In this document: one piece after another, positions 49,462-53,383 of the stretch
Position numbering within the stretch: position 1 is the first letter of the stretch
Layout: the number at the start of each line of letters is the position of its first letter
DNA from: Eubacteriales bacterium
GTDB taxonomy: Bacteria; Bacillota; Clostridia; Lachnospirales; Lachnospiraceae
Reading direction: 5' to 3'
Assembly (NCBI GenBank): GCA_030531555.1
Contig: JAUNNI010000013.1
Coordinates: 1 to 53,383, forward strand
Length of the DNA stretch: 53,383 nucleotides
Translations under genes and position numbers: made by a program
Notes under the pieces: model-generated
What the model saw: only the letters and a program-made list of their open reading frames with translations
The model's database searches: none
Told to the model about the DNA's origin: nothing

Positions 49462-51126
49462 TTGAAAAAAACGAGTAAAGAGTCGGTGAAGATAATACCT
49501 CTCGGAGGATTAGAGCAGATCGGTCTCAATATTACTGCATTTGAGTATGAGGACAGTATTATTGTGGTAGACTGTGGTCTGGCTTTTCCGGACGAAGAGA
49601 TGTTAGGGATTGATTTGGTCATTCCAGATATCACCTACTTAAAGGAAAATGCATCAAAGGTGAAGGGATTAGTGATCACGCATGGACATGAGGATCATAT
49701 CGGCGCGATTCCATATGCTTTAAAAGAGCTGAATATGCCGATTTATGCCACAAAACTTACCATGGGTTTGATTGAAAATAAGTTGAAAGAGCACGGGCTT
49801 CTGAAGACAACCAGAAGAAAAGTGATCAAGCATGGACAGTCCATTAATCTTGGGTGTTTTCGTATTGAGTTTATTAAGACAAATCATAGCATCAGTGATG
49901 CGGCAGCCCTTGCAATATATTCCCCATCAGGAATTATTGTACATACCGGAGACTTTAAAATTGATTATACACCGGTATTTGGCGATGCCATTGATCTTGG
50001 TCGATTTGCAGAGTTAGGAAAAAAAGGTGTCTTAGCACTGATGTGTGACAGCACCAATGTTGAGCGAGAAGGATTTACAGCTTCCGAAAGAACCGTCGGA
50101 AGAGCACTTAGCCATATTTTTGATGAGAATAAAGATCATCGAATCATTGTGGCAACATTTGCTTCAAATGTGGACAGAGTACAGCAGATTATCAACTGTG
50201 CTTATAATTTGGGAAAAAAGGTTATTGTCGAAGGAAGAAGTATGGTAAATACCATTTCTACTGCGGCAGAACTTGGTTATATTCAGATTCCGGATAATAC
50301 ACTGATCGATATCGAACAGATGAAAAATTATCCGAATGAACAGCTGGTTTTAATTACCACAGGTAGTCAGGGAGAAACTATGGCGGCTTTATCCAGAATG
50401 GCCAATAGTACCCATCGAAAGGTATCGATTCGTCCTGGAGATGTCATCATCTTTAGCTCCCATCCAATTCCTGGGAATGAAAAAGCAGTTTCTAAGATCA
50501 TGAATGAGCTCGCTAAGAAAGGAGCGAAAGTGATCTTCCAGGATACCCATGTATCCGGACATGCCTGTCAGGAAGAGATCAAGCTGATCTACACACTGAC
50601 AAAACCACAGTATTCCATCCCGGTACACGGGGAATACCGTCATTTAAAAAGACACAAAGATCTTGCGGTGGAGATGGGCATTCCAAAAGAGAATGTTATG
50701 ATTCTTCGCTCTGGAGATGTGCTTGCCCTTTCCGATGAAAAAGCGGAAGTGGTAGACCGCGTTCCGGCTTCCGGTATCTTTGTCGATGGTCTTGGAGTTG
50801 GAGATGTTGGTAATATCGTTCTCCGTGATCGTCAGCATTTATCTCAGAATGGTCTTTTCATTGTTGTTGTAACATTGGACCGCTATAATAACATGCTTCT
50901 TGCAGGACCAGATATCGTATCTCGAGGCTTCATTTATATGAGAGAGAGCGAAGATCTTATCCAGGAAGCCAAACAGGTGGTTACTTCAACTCTGGAACGT
51001 TGCCAGGATCGAAATATTACCGATTGGAGCAGAATCAAGAATATGATTCGTGATGACCTTGGTGATTTTATCTGGAAACGCATGAAGAGACGTCCGATGA
51101 TCCTTCCGATCATCATGGAAGTATAA
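49462..51126 (+). CDS. rnj: Ribonuclease J
   Basis: A 554-aa beta-CASP metallo-ribonuclease with 5'-exo- and endonuclease activity in mRNA decay and rRNA maturation. Motifs: P-L-G-G-L-E-Q-I-G near the start, T-H-G-H-E-D-H-I-G-A-I-P metal site, I-P-V-H-G-E-Y-R-H-L near 390 and the RNase-J C-terminal domain. The start is TTG 49462 with GGAGGT 6 bases upstream; no ATG fits before the first beta strand. Complements RNase Y encoded at 35.3 kb. Confidence 0.95.
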   Translation: MKKTSKESVKIIPLGGLEQIGLNITAFEYEDSIIVVDCGLAFPDEEMLGIDLVIPDITYLKENASKVKGLVITHGHEDHIGAIPYALKELNMPIYATKLTMGLIENKLKEHGLLKTTRRKVIKHGQSINLGCFRIEFIKTNHSISDAAALAIYSPSGIIVHTGDFKIDYTPVFGDAIDLGRFAELGKKGVLALMCDSTNVEREGFTASERTVGRALSHIFDENKDHRIIVATFASNVDRVQQIINCAYNLGKKVIVEGRSMVNTISTAAELGYIQIPDNTLIDIEQMKNYPNEQLVLITTGSQGETMAALSRMANSTHRKVSIRPGDVIIFSSHPIPGNEKAVSKIMNELAKKGAKVIFQDTHVSGHACQEEIKLIYTLTKPQYSIPVHGEYRHLKRHKDLAVEMGIPKENVMILRSGDVLALSDEKAEVVDRVPASGIFVDGLGVGDVGNIVLRDRQHLSQNGLFIVVVTLDRYNNMLLAGPDIVSRGFIYMRESEDLIQEAKQVVTSTLERCQDRNITDWSRIKNMIRDDLGDFIWKRMKRRPMILPIIMEV

Positions 51127-51146
51127 GTAGAAAGCGAGTGATTAGA

Positions 51147-51527
51147 ATGAATCATCCGGCATCCGATGAGATTAGAAAAGAACAAAAGAAACAGATCATG
51201 AATAAGACACAGGAGCTGCTTGATCTTATTTTAAACAGTGAGGACTATATCCTCTATAAAAAAGAACGAGAAGAACTGAAACAATCAGAGAATCTTTATG
51301 CAAAGATGAATGAGTTCCGTCGCAAATCTCTTGAAATGCAGTTATCCGGACAAGAAGGAGTTAATTTTGAGAACCTACAGGAACTTTATAATGAGTACAG
51401 TGAAACTCTGATGGAACCTCAGGTTTCTAAGTTCATGAACAAAGAACAAAGTATTTGTAAACTACTGAGAAAGGTTCAGGATCGTATCTCCCACGGTGTG
51501 GATTTGGATACTTCCTACATGGAGTAA
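51147..51527 (+). CDS. YlbF family protein
   Basis: A 126-aa helical protein of the YlbF/YmcA family. In Bacillus these form a complex that works with RNase Y in RNA processing. The sequence shows the typical long first helix, then E-D-Y-x-L-Y-K-K-E-R-E-E-L-K-x-S-E-x-L-Y-A-K-M-N-E-F-R-R-K-S. Placement next to rnj suits an RNA-related role. The ATG at 51147 is chosen; a GTG at 51138 is possible. The ribosome site is poor, so coupling to rnj is likely. Confidence 0.82.
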   Translation: MNHPASDEIRKEQKKQIMNKTQELLDLILNSEDYILYKKEREELKQSENLYAKMNEFRRKSLEMQLSGQEGVNFENLQELYNEYSETLMEPQVSKFMNKEQSICKLLRKVQDRISHGVDLDTSYME

Positions 51528-51570
51528 TCTTTTGAAGTGATCATTTCAGGGATAGAAAGGAGTATTAGAT

Positions 51571-51945
51571 ATGATAAAAAAGGGATTAAGTGCAATCATT
51601 AAATTAATGGCCTTCGTATTGATCGTACTCCTTTTGATTTACCTGTTTAAGATGTGCCGTGATTTTGGCTATTCTGTATTTCAGGATAAATCAAAGGATG
51701 TTCCTGAGACACCGACAGTGGTTGAGGCAGTAGTAACCATAAAGGAAGGCGACTCGGCATTTAAAATTGGAGAAGAGTTAGAGAAGAAAGGAATTGTATC
51801 TGACAAATACTCTTTTGCGGTGGCAATCCGTTGTATGGAAGGATATGAGTCCATCGTTCCAGGTGACTACACAGTGAATTCCTCTATGAAACCATCAGAG
51901 CTGTTGAATAAGTTCATAAAAGGAACAGAGGAGGCAAATCCATGA
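51571..51945 (+). CDS. MltG-like membrane protein without the catalytic domain
   Basis: A 124-aa membrane protein. One N-terminal helix (about 10-30) is followed by an extracellular part that matches only the LysM-like portion of MltG/YceG: V-V-T-I-K-E-G-D-S-A-F-K-I-G-E-E-L-E-K-K-G-I-V, then V-P-G-D-Y-T-V-N-S-S-M-K-P-S-E-L-L-N-K-F-I-K-G. Full MltG enzymes are about 330-380 aa; the glycan-cleaving domain is absent and the gene ends cleanly. It overlaps the next gene by 4 bases. It may bind or regulate rather than cut peptidoglycan. Confidence 0.7.
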   Translation: MIKKGLSAIIKLMAFVLIVLLLIYLFKMCRDFGYSVFQDKSKDVPETPTVVEAVVTIKEGDSAFKIGEELEKKGIVSDKYSFAVAIRCMEGYESIVPGDYTVNSSMKPSELLNKFIKGTEEANP

Positions 51946-52586
51946 TTGCTGATGAACGAATCATAGATTTTATTCGCTCTTTTCATGTGGATCGTGCATC
52001 CGAGGCTTTGACTGCGATTGAGAAAGAAGCCATTCGTGATGATGTTCCAATCATCCGTATGGAAACGAGAGAATTATTAAGAATACTTTTGAAAATGCAT
52101 AGACCGGAGAGAATTCTGGAGGTGGGAGCCGCCATTGGATTTTCTTCGGTTTTTATGAGTGAAAATACACCAGAAGACACGAAGATTACAACCATAGAGA
52201 ATTATCCTCCAAGAATCGAGAGAGCCAAAGCCAACATTCATATGGCTGGCAAGGAAGATCGGATTCTTCTTTTGGAGGGGGATGCAGCAGACTGGCTTAA
52301 GAAATTAGAGGGGCCTTATGATTTCATTTTTATGGATGCGGCGAAAGGTCAATATATTCATTTCCTGCCAGATGTGATTCGTTTGCTGTCAAAAGGCGGT
52401 GTGCTTGTGTCTGATAATGTGTTACAAGACGGGGATATCTTCCAGTCCAAATATGGAATCCGCCGTCGTAACCATACGATTCATAGTAGAATGAGAGAAT
52501 ATTTATATACATTGACACACAGTGAGGATTTTGATACGGTTATCCTTGAAACAGGGGATGGCATGACTATCAGTATCCGTGTGTAA
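51942..52586 (+). CDS. O-methyltransferase, TrmR-like
   Basis: A 214-aa class I SAM methyltransferase of the COG4122 group that includes Bacillus TrmR, which methylates 5-hydroxyuridine-34 of tRNA to 5-methoxyuridine. Motifs: I-L-E-V-G-A-A-I-G-F-S-S, T-I-E-N-Y acidic loop, F-I-F-M-D-A-A-K-G-Q-Y metal-binding Asp region, and V-S-D-N-V-L-Q-D-G. GAGGAGG lies in the end of the preceding gene. The U32 gene downstream repeats the yrrM-yrrN arrangement of Bacillus, which supports the tRNA role by context. Confidence 0.82.
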   Translation: MIADERIIDFIRSFHVDRASEALTAIEKEAIRDDVPIIRMETRELLRILLKMHRPERILEVGAAIGFSSVFMSENTPEDTKITTIENYPPRIERAKANIHMAGKEDRILLLEGDAADWLKKLEGPYDFIFMDAAKGQYIHFLPDVIRLLSKGGVLVSDNVLQDGDIFQSKYGIRRRNHTIHSRMREYLYTLTHSEDFDTVILETGDGMTISIRV

Positions 52587-52607
52587 CATTTAGAAAGGAT
52601 CAAAAGC

Positions 52608-53383
52608 ATGCGAGAGACAGAATTGTTAATTCCAGCCAGCAGTTTGGAAGTCTTAAAAACAGCAGTTTTATATGGGGCCAATGCAGTCTATATCGGTGGA
52701 GAAATGTATGGTCTTCGTGCAAAAGCGAAAAATTTTTCCAGAGAAGATATGGCAGAAGGAATTCGTTATGCCCACGAGCATGGGGTAAAAGTGTTTGTCA
52801 CTGCCAACATTGTGGCACACAATGCAGATCTTCCAGGTGTGGAAGAGTATTTTAAAGATCTGAAAGAGTTAGGTCCAGATGCTCTCATCATTTCCGACCC
52901 GGGTGTTTTCTCCATTGCCAGAAGAGTTTGTCCGGAGATTGATGTCCACATCAGTACACAGGCCAACAGCACCAACTATGCTACCTACAATTTCTGGCAT
53001 GATATGGGTGCGACTCGAGTTGTGGCAGCCCGTGAGCTTTCTTTAAATGAACTGGCTCAGATTCGTGAGCACATTCCAGAGGAAATGGAAATTGAAGCAT
53101 TTGTCCATGGTGCTATGTGCATCTCCCATTCCGGAAGATGTCTTCTTAGCAACTATTTTACAGGAAGAAATGCCAATATGGGAGCATGTACCCATCCATG
53201 TCGCTGGAAATACTATGTTATGGAAGAAAGCCGTCCAGGCGAGTTCCTTCCAGTGGAAGAGAATGAAAGAGGAACTTATATTTTCAACTCCAAAGACTTA
53301 TGTATGGTGGAACATATCCCAGATCTTATTGAAGCTGGAATTGACAGCTTAAAGATTGAAGGACGTATGAAAACAGCGCTTTA
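52608..53383 (+). CDS. U32 family protein, probable tRNA hydroxylation factor TrhP (partial)
   Basis: The first 258 codons of a U32-family protein; the window ends inside the gene. The U32 signature is complete: E-A-F-V-H-G-A-M-C-x4-G-R-C-L-L-S. The start L-L-I-P-A-S-S-L-E-V-L-K-T-A-V-x-Y-G-A-N-A-V-Y-I-G-G is typical. AAAGGAT precedes the ATG. In Bacillus, U32 proteins next to trmR (TrhP1/2) make 5-hydroxyuridine in tRNA, the substrate of TrmR; the same pairing here suggests this rather than a peptidase. Confidence 0.87.
   Translation, partial: MRETELLIPASSLEVLKTAVLYGANAVYIGGEMYGLRAKAKNFSREDMAEGIRYAHEHGVKVFVTANIVAHNADLPGVEEYFKDLKELGPDALIISDPGVFSIARRVCPEIDVHISTQANSTNYATYNFWHDMGATRVVAARELSLNELAQIREHIPEEMEIEAFVHGAMCISHSGRCLLSNYFTGRNANMGACTHPCRWKYYVMEESRPGEFLPVEENERGTYIFNSKDLCMVEHIPDLIEAGIDSLKIEGRMKTAL

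Noticed and set aside
1-53383. Mobile elements, CRISPR arrays, tRNA or rRNA genes
   Set aside because: No transposase, integrase, phage protein, regularly spaced repeats, or tRNA/rRNA-like sequences were seen on either strand.

Overview
The window is a gene-dense, AT-rich stretch of a low-GC Gram-positive chromosome, most likely an anaerobic Clostridia of the Lachnospiraceae type. The reasons are the pyrH-frr-uppS-cdsA-dxr-rseP-ispG run, AddAB instead of RecBCD, RNase J and RNase Y, the ireB-ruvX-DUF1292 block, strong AGGAGG ribosome sites, GAAC-N4-GTTY SOS boxes at recA, a biotin-dependent Na+-pumping decarboxylase cluster and ferredoxin-type oxidoreductases. This assignment is inferred from gene content only. 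I see no rRNA, tRNA, CRISPR array, insertion sequence or prophage gene.

Layout. 1-343 is non-coding, with a terminator and a possible structured RNA ahead of glgA (glycogen synthase). 1.9-7.8 kb holds envelope and membrane genes (L,D-transpeptidase, DUF554, PrsW protease, secreted transglutaminase-like protein, PAP2 phosphatase) plus an aldo/keto reductase carrying two 4Fe-4S clusters. 7.9-11.4 kb is a HerA-like ATPase interrupted by an in-frame amber codon, then a 2-hydroxyacid dehydrogenase and an aldose-1-epimerase-like protein. 11.5-15.4 kb has a divergent phosphoribosyltransferase-fold protein, a DUF1292 protein, a NUDIX hydrolase, DUF1294, and a TPR/Sel1 protein followed by a lipoprotein that resembles secreted trigger factor. 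15.5-21.8 kb is the translation/isoprenoid/phospholipid operon, followed directly by addB-addA, a methyltransferase and hslO (21.8-30.4 kb). 30.9-33.2 kb is thyA-folA-MIF-like-queF. 33.4-38.4 kb has SOS-controlled recA-recX, rny and scpA-scpB.

38.4-43.8 kb is the most distinctive region. A 630-base leader carries a promoter and two Rex-like operators and precedes five genes: a divergent acyl-CoA-type carboxyltransferase, an OadG-type membrane subunit, a biotin carrier, the Na+-translocating beta subunit and an OadA-type carboxyltransferase. Two different carboxyltransferases sharing one biotin carrier and one Na+ pump would link decarboxylation (or transcarboxylation) to the sodium gradient, and the Rex-like sites suggest control by the NADH/NAD+ ratio.

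44.0-53.4 kb is RNA modification and housekeeping: cysteine desulfurase plus thiI (sulfur delivery to tRNA), an HPr-like protein without its phosphorylatable histidine (minus strand), mtaB, ireB-ruvX-DUF1292, rnj, ylbF, a truncated MltG-like protein, a TrmR-like methyltransferase and a U32-family protein cut by the window end. The last two fit wobble-uridine modification of tRNA.

Most genes are ordinary core genes. The points most worth a second look are the dual-carboxyltransferase Na+ pump with its altered active-site motifs, the Rex-like operators, the amber codon in the HerA-like gene, and the HPr-like and PRTase-like proteins that have lost their defining residues.
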